From NCBI RefSeq assembly GCF_002151125.1, contig NZ_MDJZ01000015.1, positions 186,001 through 250,000 on the forward strand: DNA of 64,000 nucleotides, in the 5' to 3' direction. The notes beneath the pieces are model-generated. The model was not told the DNA's origin and made no database searches. It worked only from the letters and a program-made list of their open reading frames with translations. Origin of the DNA: Clavibacter michiganensis. Lineage in GTDB: Bacteria; Actinomycetota; Actinomycetes; Actinomycetales; Microbacteriaceae. This document shows, piece by piece, positions 18,450 to 30,383 of this stretch (its first letter is position 1; every line of letters starts with the position of its first letter). The translations under genes and the position numbers were made by a program.

Positions 18450-18928
18450 TTCGCGTCAGCCGCGCCCTCGTGGCGCCGGCGCTCCTCGGCGCCCTGCTCC
18501 TCTCGGCCTGCACGCAGTCGCCCGCCGCGCCGGAGCCGACGGCGTCCGCCGCCGTGACGGAGGGCGTGGACCCGGGCGCGTCGCCGGCCGCGCCCACCAT
18601 CGCGCCCGTGGACCCGGACGGCACGGCAGAGGGCAACCTGCCCGCGTTCGAGGCGACCGCGGGAGGCGTCGTCGCCGCGGACCCGAACGCGCAGGGCCGC
18701 GCCCTCGTGGACGCGCTCGTCGCCGCGGGCTTTCCGAAGGACCGCATGGAGGTCACCGCCGACGCCACGCCCCTCGGCAACTCCGTCGACTCGATCCTCG
18801 TGTCGGTGCGGCTGCAGGACGGCTGCCTCATCGGGCAGCGGGCGCAGGACGGCTTCAGCGCCCATGTGGAGCCGGTGCTCTCCTCGGATCGCTGCCTGGT
18901 CGGGCAGACGCGCTCGATCGACTGGTGA
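18446..18928 (+). CDS. Predicted lipoprotein
   Basis: 160 residues from a GTG overlapping the MarR stop (GTGA). VIRVSRALVAPALLGALLLSACTQS is a lipoprotein signal peptide with lipobox LLSAC, so the mature protein should be anchored outside the membrane at the cysteine. A Pro/Ala/Thr-rich linker is followed by a small domain with two cysteines (GCLIGQ and RCLVGQ) that could form a disulfide. The motif LVDALVAAGFPKDRMEVTADATPLGNSVDSILVSVR resembles other actinobacterial envelope proteins of unknown role; no specific family is claimed. Probably co-expressed with the two upstream genes. Confidence 0.85.
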   Translation: MIRVSRALVAPALLGALLLSACTQSPAAPEPTASAAVTEGVDPGASPAAPTIAPVDPDGTAEGNLPAFEATAGGVVAADPNAQGRALVDALVAAGFPKDRMEVTADATPLGNSVDSILVSVRLQDGCLIGQRAQDGFSAHVEPVLSSDRCLVGQTRSIDW

Positions 18929-18978
18929 GCGCGCGGCGACGGGGTCCACGTGCGGCGTCCGGGGTCCGCCGCACTGAA

Positions 18979-18984
18979 TAGACT
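18979..18984 (+). promoter_or_regulatory. -10 box, leaderless-type, ettA
   Basis: TAGACT, 7 nt before the ettA ATG. Confidence 0.5.
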
Positions 18985-18991
18985 CGCTCCC

Positions 18992-20674
<1,683 letters not shown>

Positions 20675-20678
20675 TCCC

Positions 20679-21158
20679 ATGACCCGGGTCCACGTCCCGG
20701 TCCATCTCAGGTGGGCCGACCTCGACGCCTACGACCACGTGAACAACGTGGAGGTCCTCCGTCTCCTCGAGGAGGCGCGCGTCCGCGCCTTCTGGCGGGG
20801 TGACGACGACGGCGACGGCGTGGATCCGGGGATGGCGCTCATCGACGCGACGGCCGGCGCGGCGACGATGACGATGATCGCCCGGCAGGAGATCGAGTAC
20901 CTGCTGCCCATCTCCTACGGACGCCGGCCGCTCGACGTGCAGGTGTGGCTGGGGCGGCTCGGCGGGTCCAGCCTCGAGGCCTGCTACGAGGTGCGGACCC
21001 CCGTGGGCGTCGAGCCCGCCGCGCTGTACGCCCGTGCGACGACGACCATCGTGCTGGTGGACTCCGCGACCGGGAGGCCCCGTCGGATCACGGACGACGA
21101 GCGCGCCGCGTGGGCCGACTACGTCGAGGAGCCGGTCGCCTTCAGCCGACGCGGCTGA
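20679..21158 (+). CDS. 4HBT-type acyl-CoA thioesterase
   Basis: 159-residue single hotdog domain. RWADLDAYDHVNNVEVLRLLEEARV is the conserved 4-hydroxybenzoyl-CoA thioesterase segment: the catalytic Asp lies in DAYDHVNN, followed by the long central helix. Substrate probably a medium or long acyl-CoA, but specificity cannot be read. The ATG is 4 nt after the ettA stop, so the two are likely co-transcribed. It converges on tesB, a second thioesterase of the double-hotdog type. Confidence 0.9.
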   Translation: MTRVHVPVHLRWADLDAYDHVNNVEVLRLLEEARVRAFWRGDDDGDGVDPGMALIDATAGAATMTMIARQEIEYLLPISYGRRPLDVQVWLGRLGGSSLEACYEVRTPVGVEPAALYARATTTIVLVDSATGRPRRITDDERAAWADYVEEPVAFSRRG

Positions 21159-21167
21159 GCCGGCCGG

Positions 21168-22073
21168 TCAGCCGCGGTCCGCGAGCGGGACCCGGACCAT
21201 CCCCTCCTGCGCCACGCTCGCGAGCAGCACGCCGTCGCGCGAGTAGATGCGACCGAGCGAGAGCCCGCGGCCGCCCTGCGCGCTCGTGGACTCCTGCACG
21301 TAGAGCATCCACTCGTCGGCGCGGCCGAAGCGATGGAACCACATGGCGTGGTCGAGGCTCGCGGCCTTGATGCCGGGCGTCGCCCAGGAGAGGCCGTGCC
21401 GGCGGTAGATGGACTCGAGGATCGAGTAGTCGCTCGCGTAGGCGAGGGACGCCAGGTGCACGGCCGGGTCGTCGGGCAGACGGCCGATGGCGCGGATCCA
21501 CACGGCCTGGTGCGCGACGCGGTCCGGGGCCGCGCCGAAGTAGACGGGCTGCTCGACGTGGCGCATGTCGAAGGGGCGGTCGTTCGCCCAGTGCGCGGCG
21601 ACGGGGTGGTCGATGCGGGAGAGCACGTCGCGCGCGCTCGGCAGCGACTCCGGCTCCGGGATGCCCTCGGGCATGGGCGCCTGGTGCTCGAGGCCCTCGT
21701 CCGCGTCCTGGAACGAGGCGATCATCGACAGGATCGGGCGGCCGTCCTGGTACGCCTGCGTTCGGCGGGTAGAGAACGAGCGCCCGTCGTGGATGCGGTC
21801 GACCGAGAAGGTGATGGGCTTCGTGACGTCGCCGGGCCGGAGGAAGTAGCCGTGCATGCTGTGCGGGCGGCGGTCGGCGTCCGTGGTGCGCATGGCCGCG
21901 ACGAGGGACTGCGCGAGCACCTGGCCGCCAAAGACGCGGCCCATCGGCATCCACTGCGACGGCCCGGTGGAGATGTCCTCGCTCGTGCGGGCGCCCGTGT
22001 CGGTGAGGTCGAGCGCGGTGAGGAGGCCGGCGAGCGGCCCGTCGTCCGGGATGTCGGATGCGTGGTCGGTCAT
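21168..22073 (-). CDS. tesB: Acyl-CoA thioesterase II (TesB)
   Basis: 301 residues with two hotdog domains. RVFGGQVLAQSLVAAMRTT (first domain) and SLDHAMWFHRFGRADEWMLY (second) are hallmark TesB segments, and GRGLSLGRIYSRDG closes the fold. It hydrolyses acyl-CoA to free fatty acid and CoA in the cytoplasm. The ATG at 22073 follows GGAGGACCC, a good ribosome site. Convergent with another thioesterase gene; divergent from the gene at 22157, with overlapping -10-like boxes near 22142-22148. Confidence 0.95.
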   Translation of the reverse strand: MTDHASDIPDDGPLAGLLTALDLTDTGARTSEDISTGPSQWMPMGRVFGGQVLAQSLVAAMRTTDADRRPHSMHGYFLRPGDVTKPITFSVDRIHDGRSFSTRRTQAYQDGRPILSMIASFQDADEGLEHQAPMPEGIPEPESLPSARDVLSRIDHPVAAHWANDRPFDMRHVEQPVYFGAAPDRVAHQAVWIRAIGRLPDDPAVHLASLAYASDYSILESIYRRHGLSWATPGIKAASLDHAMWFHRFGRADEWMLYVQESTSAQGGRGLSLGRIYSRDGVLLASVAQEGMVRVPLADRG

Positions 22074-22141
22074 GGGTCCTCCGCCTGGCGGGTCCGGCTT
22101 CGGGCAGCCGGGCGCCCGGCGGATCGCACGGGCGCATCCAG

Positions 22142-22148
22142 TAGCTTA
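22142..22148. promoter_or_regulatory. Overlapping divergent -10 boxes
   Basis: TAGCTT on the plus strand (22142-22147) and TAAGCT on the minus strand (22148-22143) overlap, each upstream of one of the divergent genes at 22157 and 22073. If both are used, transcription in the two directions would be mutually exclusive. Confidence 0.4.
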
Positions 22149-22156
22149 GACACGCC

Positions 22157-22852
22157 ATGACGCCCTCCTTCGCCCTCCGGGACGCCCTCGCCCTCGGCGA
22201 TCTGCAGACCTTCCTCGGCCGCTCCGCCCGCGTCGACGACGGGGCCGTGCGCCTCATCGGATCCGGTGGCGTGCTCGCCGTCTACACCTCGGTGCTGCAG
22301 CCCGCCGGACTCCTCGACCGATCGCCCACCGTGCTCGGCCTCCGCACCTTCGCGGCCGAGACCCAGGCGCCCGTGGACAGCGTCGTGCCGATCCGCGCGC
22401 TCCTCGACCGGCTGGCGCGCCTCGAGGGGCCGGCGACCGGATCCCCGGGCGAGTCCGTCGGCGTGCTCGTGCCGCCGGACACCGCCACGGCGCCATGGGC
22501 GGGGATCTCCCCGCCTCGCGCCGGGTGGGAGCGCGTCGCGGACGCGCCCGTGGCCGTGCTCCGCGCCGCCGCGCGGGCGGGCATCGACGAGGTGGCCGCC
22601 GCGGTGCCGTCGGGCATCGGCGAGCAGATCGTCGCGCGCGTGCGCGGCGAGGTGTGGGGCCGACCCGTGGAGGGAGCGCCCGACGTCCTCGCCGGGGGTG
22701 CCTTCGCGGCCTTCAGCCTAGGCTTCCTCGGCCCCGATCCCGCCCCCGACGCCGCGCCGGACGACGAGGAGCCGCCCGCCGCGGTCTTCCGCACGGGTCC
22801 GTGGACGCGACTCACGACGGCGCGCGGCCACGTGCTGGTCCGCCGGCTCTAG
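22157..22852 (+). CDS. Hypothetical protein, 231 residues
   Basis: Starts MTPSFALRDALALGDLQTFLGRSARVDDG. Soluble, Ala/Val/Pro-rich, no signal peptide or membrane helix. Sequence alternates predicted strands (AVRLIGSGGVLAVYTSVLQ) and helices (VAVLRAAARAGIDEVAAAV), with a Pro/Asp/Glu-rich insert near residues 195-210 and a conserved-looking C-terminus (FRTGPWTRLTTARGHVLVRR). I recognise no characterised family. It has no close ribosome site. Single-gene unit. Confidence 0.75.
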   Translation: MTPSFALRDALALGDLQTFLGRSARVDDGAVRLIGSGGVLAVYTSVLQPAGLLDRSPTVLGLRTFAAETQAPVDSVVPIRALLDRLARLEGPATGSPGESVGVLVPPDTATAPWAGISPPRAGWERVADAPVAVLRAAARAGIDEVAAAVPSGIGEQIVARVRGEVWGRPVEGAPDVLAGGAFAAFSLGFLGPDPAPDAAPDDEEPPAAVFRTGPWTRLTTARGHVLVRRL

Positions 22853-22896
22853 GGAGCCGCTGCCGCCGCCCTCCGCCGACCCGGGCGGGGATCCGC

Positions 22897-23292
22897 TCAG
22901 GTCTCGTCGAACGTGTTGACCATCGCGTGGGCGGCGCGCTCCAGGTAGTCCCAGAGCTGCGCCTCGTGCATCGGCGACAGGTCGAGCGAGTCGACGGCCA
23001 CGCGCATGTGCGCGAGCCAGCGGTCGCGCGCGTCCGGGTTGACGCGGAACGGCATGTGCCGCATCCGCAGTCGCGGGTGGCCGCGCTCGTCGCTGTAGGT
23101 CGTGGGCCCGCCCCAGTACTGCTCGAGGAACCCCGTGAGGCGCTGGATCGCGCCCTCGAGGTCCTCCTCCGGGTACATCGCGACGAGGACGGGATCCTCC
23201 GCGACGCCGCGGTAGAACTCCCGGACCAGCCTCTCGAACGTCGGCCGGCCGCCGACGTCGTCGTAGAACGAGCTCGCGAGCAGGTCGGCCAT
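22897..23292 (-). CDS. glbO: Group 2 truncated haemoglobin
   Basis: 131-residue 2-over-2 globin. [29 protein letters not shown], then [27 protein letters not shown] and [10 protein letters not shown] hold the family's B- and E-helix residues; the His in RMRHMPF is the likely proximal F8 ligand. NAxxRWLxHM-type segment DRWLAHM includes the G8 Trp typical of group 2. Probably binds O2 or NO for stress protection. The ATG overlaps the MscS stop by one base (TGATG), so the two are co-translated. Confidence 0.93.
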   Translation of the reverse strand: MADLLASSFYDDVGGRPTFERLVREFYRGVAEDPVLVAMYPEEDLEGAIQRLTGFLEQYWGGPTTYSDERGHPRLRMRHMPFRVNPDARDRWLAHMRVAVDSLDLSPMHEAQLWDYLERAAHAMVNTFDET

Positions 23293-24581
23293 CAGGACTC
23301 CTCGGGCGGCGTGGCGGGCTTGCGCGGCGGGCGCGGCGCGCGCGGCGGCTTCGGGGGAGCGGCGTCGGTGGCCTGATCCGCGGGACCCGGATCCTCGGGG
23401 AGCACGGTCCAGGTGGCGGTGACCTCGTCCTCGCCATCGGGTCGGGTGTCGGGGACCGGATCCTGCTGCGGGATCACGCTCGTCGCGCGCGGGTCCTGCG
23501 GGGGCCCGGCGGCGCCGCGGACGACGGGCGACGCGGGGCCCTCCGGTGCGCTCAGCCGCGCGGCCGGCGGCCGCTGGGCGGCCTTGCGTGCGGCCCGCTT
23601 CCTCGGCGCGGGTGCCTCGGGCTGCTGCACGGGCGTCGACGCCGTGCGCGGAGGATGCGCACCGCCCACGCTCGCCGCGCTGTCGAACCCGGTGAGGACG
23701 ACGGCGGTGAGGGACGGGAGGGTGACGCCCATCGCGTCGAGGCTGGCCTTCAGCCGGGCGCGGAGCTCGCGGGAGACGTCGTCGCGCGCGTTGCTGCGGG
23801 TCTTCACGACCACGCGGATCACGACAGCCGACTCTGCGACCGACTCGATGCCCCAGAGCTCGGGCTTCTCGACGATGCGCGAGCGCCACTTCGGGGTGGA
23901 CGCGAGCTCCGTCGCGGTCGCGAGCATCCGCTCCTGCACGGCCTGGACGTCGGTGTCGTAGGGGACGGCGAGGTCGATGACGACGCGGGCCCAGCCCTGG
24001 GACATGTTGCCGACCCGGAGGATCTCGCCGTTGCGCACGAACCAGAGCGTGCCGTTGACGTCGCGGAGCGTCGTGATGCGGATACCGACCGTCTCGACGA
24101 CGCCCGTGGCGGGGCCCACGTCCACGACGTCGCCGACGCCGAGCTGGTCCTCCACCACCATGAACAGGCCGTTGAGGATGTCCTTGACGATGTTCTGCGC
24201 GCCGAAGCCCAGGCCCGCGCCGAGGGCGGCGGTGAGGAGGGCGAGGGAGGTGAGGATCCCGGGCTGCGCCGTGTCGACGACCAGCGCCAGCACGATGATC
24301 ACGATCACGACCGTGGTGATGTTGCTGAGGACGCTGCCCAGGGTGCGGGTGCGCTGGACGACGCGCACGGCGGTCAGCGGGGAGGACTGGATCGACTGCG
24401 TGTCGTCGACGTTCTGCCGCTTCTTCACCCCCGACACGATCTGGGAGACCGTGTTGCGGATGACGACCAGCAGGATCCACCGCAGCAGCAGGCCGCCGAC
24501 GATGTAGGACACGATCTTGATCAGGTCGCCCCAGGTGGAGAAGAACGAGCCGTCGCCGCAGCACACCATGCTCAGGTCCAT
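23292..24581 (-). CDS. Mechanosensitive ion channel, MscS type
   Basis: 429 residues. Transmembrane segments near residues 20-42, 75-95 and 97-120 precede the pore helix [24 protein letters not shown] and the beta domain [28 protein letters not shown], the signature of MscS. It opens under membrane tension and releases solutes on hypo-osmotic shock. The last 130 residues are a Pro/Ala/Arg-rich tail, long for the family, and probably disordered in the cytoplasm. Co-transcribed with the truncated haemoglobin gene. Confidence 0.93.
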   Translation of the reverse strand: MDLSMVCCGDGSFFSTWGDLIKIVSYIVGGLLLRWILLVVIRNTVSQIVSGVKKRQNVDDTQSIQSSPLTAVRVVQRTRTLGSVLSNITTVVIVIIVLALVVDTAQPGILTSLALLTAALGAGLGFGAQNIVKDILNGLFMVVEDQLGVGDVVDVGPATGVVETVGIRITTLRDVNGTLWFVRNGEILRVGNMSQGWARVVIDLAVPYDTDVQAVQERMLATATELASTPKWRSRIVEKPELWGIESVAESAVVIRVVVKTRSNARDDVSRELRARLKASLDAMGVTLPSLTAVVLTGFDSAASVGGAHPPRTASTPVQQPEAPAPRKRAARKAAQRPPAARLSAPEGPASPVVRGAAGPPQDPRATSVIPQQDPVPDTRPDGEDEVTATWTVLPEDPGPADQATDAAPPKPPRAPRPPRKPATPPEES

Positions 24582-24692
24582 CGCGGCGCGCTTCCGACGG
24601 GGATCAGGAGAGGGGAGGTCATCCGGCCGAGTGTACCGGCGGCGTCCCCGGCCGGCCCTGGGTCCGTGCGCAGGTGCGGCCGGCGGGACGAC

Positions 24693-24726
24693 GAGGGGGA
24701 CGGCCGCGGGCGCGACCGTCCCCCTC
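24693..24726 (-). terminator. Terminator hairpin after pepN
   Basis: GAGGGGGACGG pairs with CCGTCCCCCTC around a 12-nt loop, about 15 nt beyond the pepN stop codon. Confidence 0.7.
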
Positions 24727-24740
24727 GGGTGGAGCGGTGG

Positions 24741-27284
<2,544 letters not shown>

Positions 27285-27424
27285 GGTGCTCCTGCTCGTC
27301 CGTGAGGTGGGTGGGCCGTGCGTGCGGACGCGCCTCGCGGGAGGGCGCACCGGGCGGTCGGGACCGCGGGTGCGCGGGCGGAGATGCGCCGCTTTCGGAG
27401 CCGATCCTATTGCGTCGGCTGACC

Positions 27425-27430
27425 TAGGCT
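27425..27430 (+). promoter_or_regulatory. -10 box, leaderless-type, gene at 27437
   Basis: TAGGCT, 6 nt before the ATG at 27437. Confidence 0.55.
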
Positions 27431-27436
27431 TGCGGC

Positions 27437-28063
27437 ATGTCCGACGTTCAGAGCAGCCCCCGCACCACCGCCGTCGAGTTCTGGTTCGACCCGTCCTGCC
27501 CCTGGGCGTGGATGACGTCCCGCTGGGTCGACGAGGTCGCCCGCCACCGCGACCTCGACATCACCTGGCGCGTGATGAGCCTCGCCGTCCTCAACGAGGA
27601 CAAGGCCGACGACCCGCACTTCGCCGAGTTCCTCCCGCGCGCGCTCCGCTTCACGCGCCTCGTGGCCGCCGTCGAGGCCGAGCACGGCGCCGAGCACGTC
27701 AAGCCGCTGTACGACGCGCTCGGCACGCGGATCCACCTGCGCGACCAGAAGGACGCCGACGTCGTGATCCCCGAGGTCCTCGCCGAGCTCGGCCTCCCCG
27801 CCGAGCTCGCCGAGACCAGCCGCACCGACCGCTACGACGAGCCGATGCGCGCCAGCCACTTCGACGGCATCGAGCGCGTCGGCCAGGACGTCGGCACGCC
27901 CGTCATCTCCGTCGACGGCGTCGCGTTCTTCGGCCCCGTCATCTCGCCCGCGCCGAAGGGCGAGGAGGCCGTCGAGCTGTGGGACGGCGTCGTCGCCGTC
28001 GCCGCGTACCCCGGATTCTTCGAGATCAAGCGCTCGCGCACCGTGGGCCCGATCTTCGACTGA
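27437..28063 (+). CDS. DsbA-family oxidoreductase, Rv2466c-like
   Basis: 208 residues. VEFWFDPSCPWAWMTSRWVDE, ADVVIPEVLAELGLPAEL and GTPVISVDGVAFFGPVISPAPKGEEA follow the thioredoxin-fold-with-helical-insert layout of the Rv2466c group (mycothiol-dependent nitroreductase / mycoredoxin-like). The redox motif here reads CPWA, so only the N-terminal cysteine is present. GTPVI supplies the cis-proline loop. Presumably works with mycothiol in the cytoplasm; substrate unknown. A TAGGCT box at 6-nt spacing suggests leaderless expression. Confidence 0.88.
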   Translation: MSDVQSSPRTTAVEFWFDPSCPWAWMTSRWVDEVARHRDLDITWRVMSLAVLNEDKADDPHFAEFLPRALRFTRLVAAVEAEHGAEHVKPLYDALGTRIHLRDQKDADVVIPEVLAELGLPAELAETSRTDRYDEPMRASHFDGIERVGQDVGTPVISVDGVAFFGPVISPAPKGEEAVELWDGVVAVAAYPGFFEIKRSRTVGPIFD

Positions 28064-28085
28064 CCCTTTCCCGTCGCGTGCGCGG

Positions 28086-28113
28086 CGGCCGGGCACCCGC
28101 GGGTGCCCGGCCG
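28086..28113 (+). terminator. Palindrome after the Rv2466c-like gene
   Basis: CGGCCGGGCACCC pairs with GGGTGCCCGGCCG around 2 nt. The same GGGCACCC core occurs in the hairpin at 8244-8275. Confidence 0.6.
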
Positions 28114-28178
28114 CGGTGCGCCCGGCACCGCCCGCGCCGCGGGCACGACGCCGCGACGCGCGGCAGGAGGAGTGCACG

Positions 28179-28667
28179 ATGCGCATCCACATCGCGACCG
28201 ATCACGCGGGCCTCGACTTCTCGAGGTTCCTCGCCGATCATCTGGGGGCCGCGGGCCACGAGGTCGTCGACCACGGGCCCACCTCGTACGACGCGCTCGA
28301 CGACTACCCGTCGTTCTGCATCCGGGCGGCGCGGGCCGTCGTCGCCGACCAGCGCGGCGGCACCACGGCGCTCGGCGTGGTCTTCGGCGGGTCCGGCAAC
28401 GGCGAGCAGATCGCCGCGAACAAGGTCGAGGGCGTCCGCGCGGCGCTCGTGTGGAACCTGTCGACCGCCGTGCTCGCGCGCCAGCACAACGACGCCAACG
28501 TGATCTCCATCGGCGCCCGCCAGCACACCGTCGAGGAGGCCACGGCCTTCATCGACGCCTTCATCGCCGAGCCGTTCTCCGCCGAGGAGCGGCACGCGCG
28601 CCGCATCGCGCAGCTCGCCGAGTACGAGACGACGGGGGCCATCGCCGGTCACCCCGTCACCGACTAG
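28179..28667 (+). CDS. rpiB: Ribose-5-phosphate isomerase B
   Basis: Interconverts ribulose 5-phosphate and ribose 5-phosphate in the pentose phosphate pathway. 162 residues starting MRIHIATDHAGLDFSRFLAD; RpiB/LacAB fold with VFGGSGNGEQIAANK in the phosphate-binding region and NDANVISIGAR later. The catalytic cysteine of many RpiB enzymes is replaced here (VVFGGSGNG), as in other actinobacteria where a Glu serves. The ATG follows AGGAGG. Followed after 6 nt by a DNA glycosylase gene. Confidence 0.93.
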   Translation: MRIHIATDHAGLDFSRFLADHLGAAGHEVVDHGPTSYDALDDYPSFCIRAARAVVADQRGGTTALGVVFGGSGNGEQIAANKVEGVRAALVWNLSTAVLARQHNDANVISIGARQHTVEEATAFIDAFIAEPFSAEERHARRIAQLAEYETTGAIAGHPVTD

Positions 28668-28673
28668 GCCGCC

Positions 28674-29663
28674 GTGCCCGAGGGGCATTCGATCCACCGG
28701 ATCGCGAAGCAGTTCGAGGCGCACTTCGTGGGCGACGTGGTGCAGGCGTCCTCCCCGCAGGGCCGCTTCGCGGAGGGCGCGGCCGTGCTCGACGGCCGCC
28801 GGCTGATCGCGGCGAAGGCCGTCGGCAAGCAGATGTTCCTCGAGTTCGACGGCGGCGTCTGGCTCCGCGTGCACCTCGGCCTCTACGGCGCGTGGGACTT
28901 CGCGGGCGACGTCACGACGCTCAACCGGATGGGGCAGAACGGCATGCGCGGGGACGTGCCCGTGGACGACCGGGTCGACGACGCGCCCGTGGACACGGCG
29001 GCGGAGGACTCGCTCGCGAGCATCGGCGCGCCCCGCCGCGCACGGCTCCGCATGGCGGAGCAGGAGAAGGTGCACGACCCGTTCTCCGCGGGGGCCTGGC
29101 CTCCCGAGCCCGTGGGGCAGGTGCGCGTGCGGCTCCTGACCGAGCGCGCCGTCGCGGATCTCCGCGGCCCGACCGCGTGCGTCGTGGCCAGCCCCGAGGA
29201 GGTGCAGCAGGCGATCGACAAGCTGGGCCCGGATCCCCTCGTCGACGGCGGCAAGCGCTCCGAGGACCGCTTCACGGCGACCGTCCGCAGGAAGCCGACC
29301 GCCGTCGGCCTGCTGCTCATGGACCAGGCGGTGGTCAGCGGGATCGGCAACGTGTACCGGGCCGAGCTCCTGTTCCGCGCCCGCCAGAACCCGCACACGC
29401 CGGGTCGCGACGTGCCCGAGGACGTGGTCCGGGGGCTCTGGAGGGACTGGTCGAAGCTGCTGCGGAAGGGCGTCGAGGTCGGCCAGATGATGACCATGGA
29501 CGGGCTGCGCGGGAAGAAGCTCGAGGCCGCGCTCCGCAACCGCGCGGACCGCCACTGGGTGTACCACCGCGAGGGGCTGCCGTGCCGGGTGTGCGGCACG
29601 AACATCGTCATGGAGGAGGCCGCCGGACGGAAGCTCTACTGGTGCCCGTACTGCCAGGCCTGA
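28674..29663 (+). CDS. nei: Fpg/Nei-family DNA glycosylase
   Basis: Base-excision repair enzyme removing oxidised bases and nicking the abasic site. 329 residues from a GTG: after processing, the N-terminal Pro2 and Glu3 (MPEGHSIHRIAKQF) form the catalytic PE helix; the H at position 5 is typical of Nei (endonuclease VIII) rather than Fpg. A helix-2-turn-helix domain follows (AVVSGIGNVYRAELLFRARQNPH), and the C-terminal zinc finger is CRVCGTNI...WCPYC with four cysteines. Co-transcribed with rpiB. Confidence 0.92.
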   Translation: MPEGHSIHRIAKQFEAHFVGDVVQASSPQGRFAEGAAVLDGRRLIAAKAVGKQMFLEFDGGVWLRVHLGLYGAWDFAGDVTTLNRMGQNGMRGDVPVDDRVDDAPVDTAAEDSLASIGAPRRARLRMAEQEKVHDPFSAGAWPPEPVGQVRVRLLTERAVADLRGPTACVVASPEEVQQAIDKLGPDPLVDGGKRSEDRFTATVRRKPTAVGLLLMDQAVVSGIGNVYRAELLFRARQNPHTPGRDVPEDVVRGLWRDWSKLLRKGVEVGQMMTMDGLRGKKLEAALRNRADRHWVYHREGLPCRVCGTNIVMEEAAGRKLYWCPYCQA

Positions 29664-29681
29664 CGGAGCGCTGACGCGACG

Positions 29682-29715
29682 GAGGGGCCCGGATCCGATC
29701 GGATCCGGGCCCCTC
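29682..29715. terminator. Perfect 34-nt palindrome between convergent nei and dps
   Basis: Two 17-nt arms containing GGATCCG on each side form an uninterrupted stem; it serves both convergent transcripts. Confidence 0.75.
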
Positions 29716-29744
29716 GACCGTCGCTACGGGTGCTGCGGCCGGCG

Positions 29745-30230
29745 CTACTCGCTGATGTGGGCGAAGAGGAACCAGCGGTCCTTCTCGAGCCCGCGGGCGA
29801 TCTCGATGGCGACGTCCTGGCTGTTGACGTCGATCTCGCCGAGCTCCTGCACGGCGCGGTTGATGAGGTCCATCGTCGCGTCGATCTGCGCTATGACCTC
29901 GGCGATGGTCGCGCTCGACTGGCGGAAGCCCGGCGTGAGCGGCGCGGTCGTGGTGGAGGCGGCGATCGTCTCGATGCGGGCGTCGATCGGCAGGCCGAGG
30001 GCGACGACGCGCTCGGCGGCCGTGTCGGCCCAGCCCTGCGCGTGGGAGACGAGGACGTCGAGGAACTCGTGGACGCCGATGAAGTTGGCGCCGCGGACGT
30101 GCCAGTGCGCCTGCTTGCCGTTGACGGCGAGGGCCTGGAGGTTGACGACGACGGGGCTGAGGAACTGCGCCACGCCGGCGGCGACGTCGGCCGATGCGGA
30201 GCTGGTGGGGACGTGGACGGTGTCGGTCAT
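29745..30230 (-). CDS. dps: Dps-type ferritin (DNA protection in starved cells)
   Basis: 161 residues forming a 12-subunit iron-oxidising shell that protects DNA. The inter-subunit ferroxidase residues are intact: His42 (KQAHWHVRG), His54 and Asp58 (GVHEFLD), Asp69 and Glu73 (WADTAAERV). The N-terminus (MTDTVHVPTSSASADVA) has no lysine cluster, so direct DNA binding in the E. coli manner is uncertain. The ATG follows GGAGAG. Downstream of, but separate from, the giant membrane-protein gene. Confidence 0.95.
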   Translation of the reverse strand: MTDTVHVPTSSASADVAAGVAQFLSPVVVNLQALAVNGKQAHWHVRGANFIGVHEFLDVLVSHAQGWADTAAERVVALGLPIDARIETIAASTTTAPLTPGFRQSSATIAEVIAQIDATMDLINRAVQELGEIDVNSQDVAIEIARGLEKDRWFLFAHISE

Positions 30231-30383
30231 GGGTTCTCTCCTCGAGCGTCGGGGACGGTCTGCGGGCTGCGGACGATGCCGTCAATCTCGCGCATCCTGC
30301 CGCCGCCCGCAAGCAAGCTGAGGCATGGCTTACCGGTCGCCGGCGCGGATCGGCGCGGATCGGCGGGCATCGGCGGAGCGCGG

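Noticed and set aside
30334-30378. Short GGATCGGCGC-like repeat downstream of the giant gene
   Set aside because: Only about two and a half imperfect units; no further copies and no clear role.
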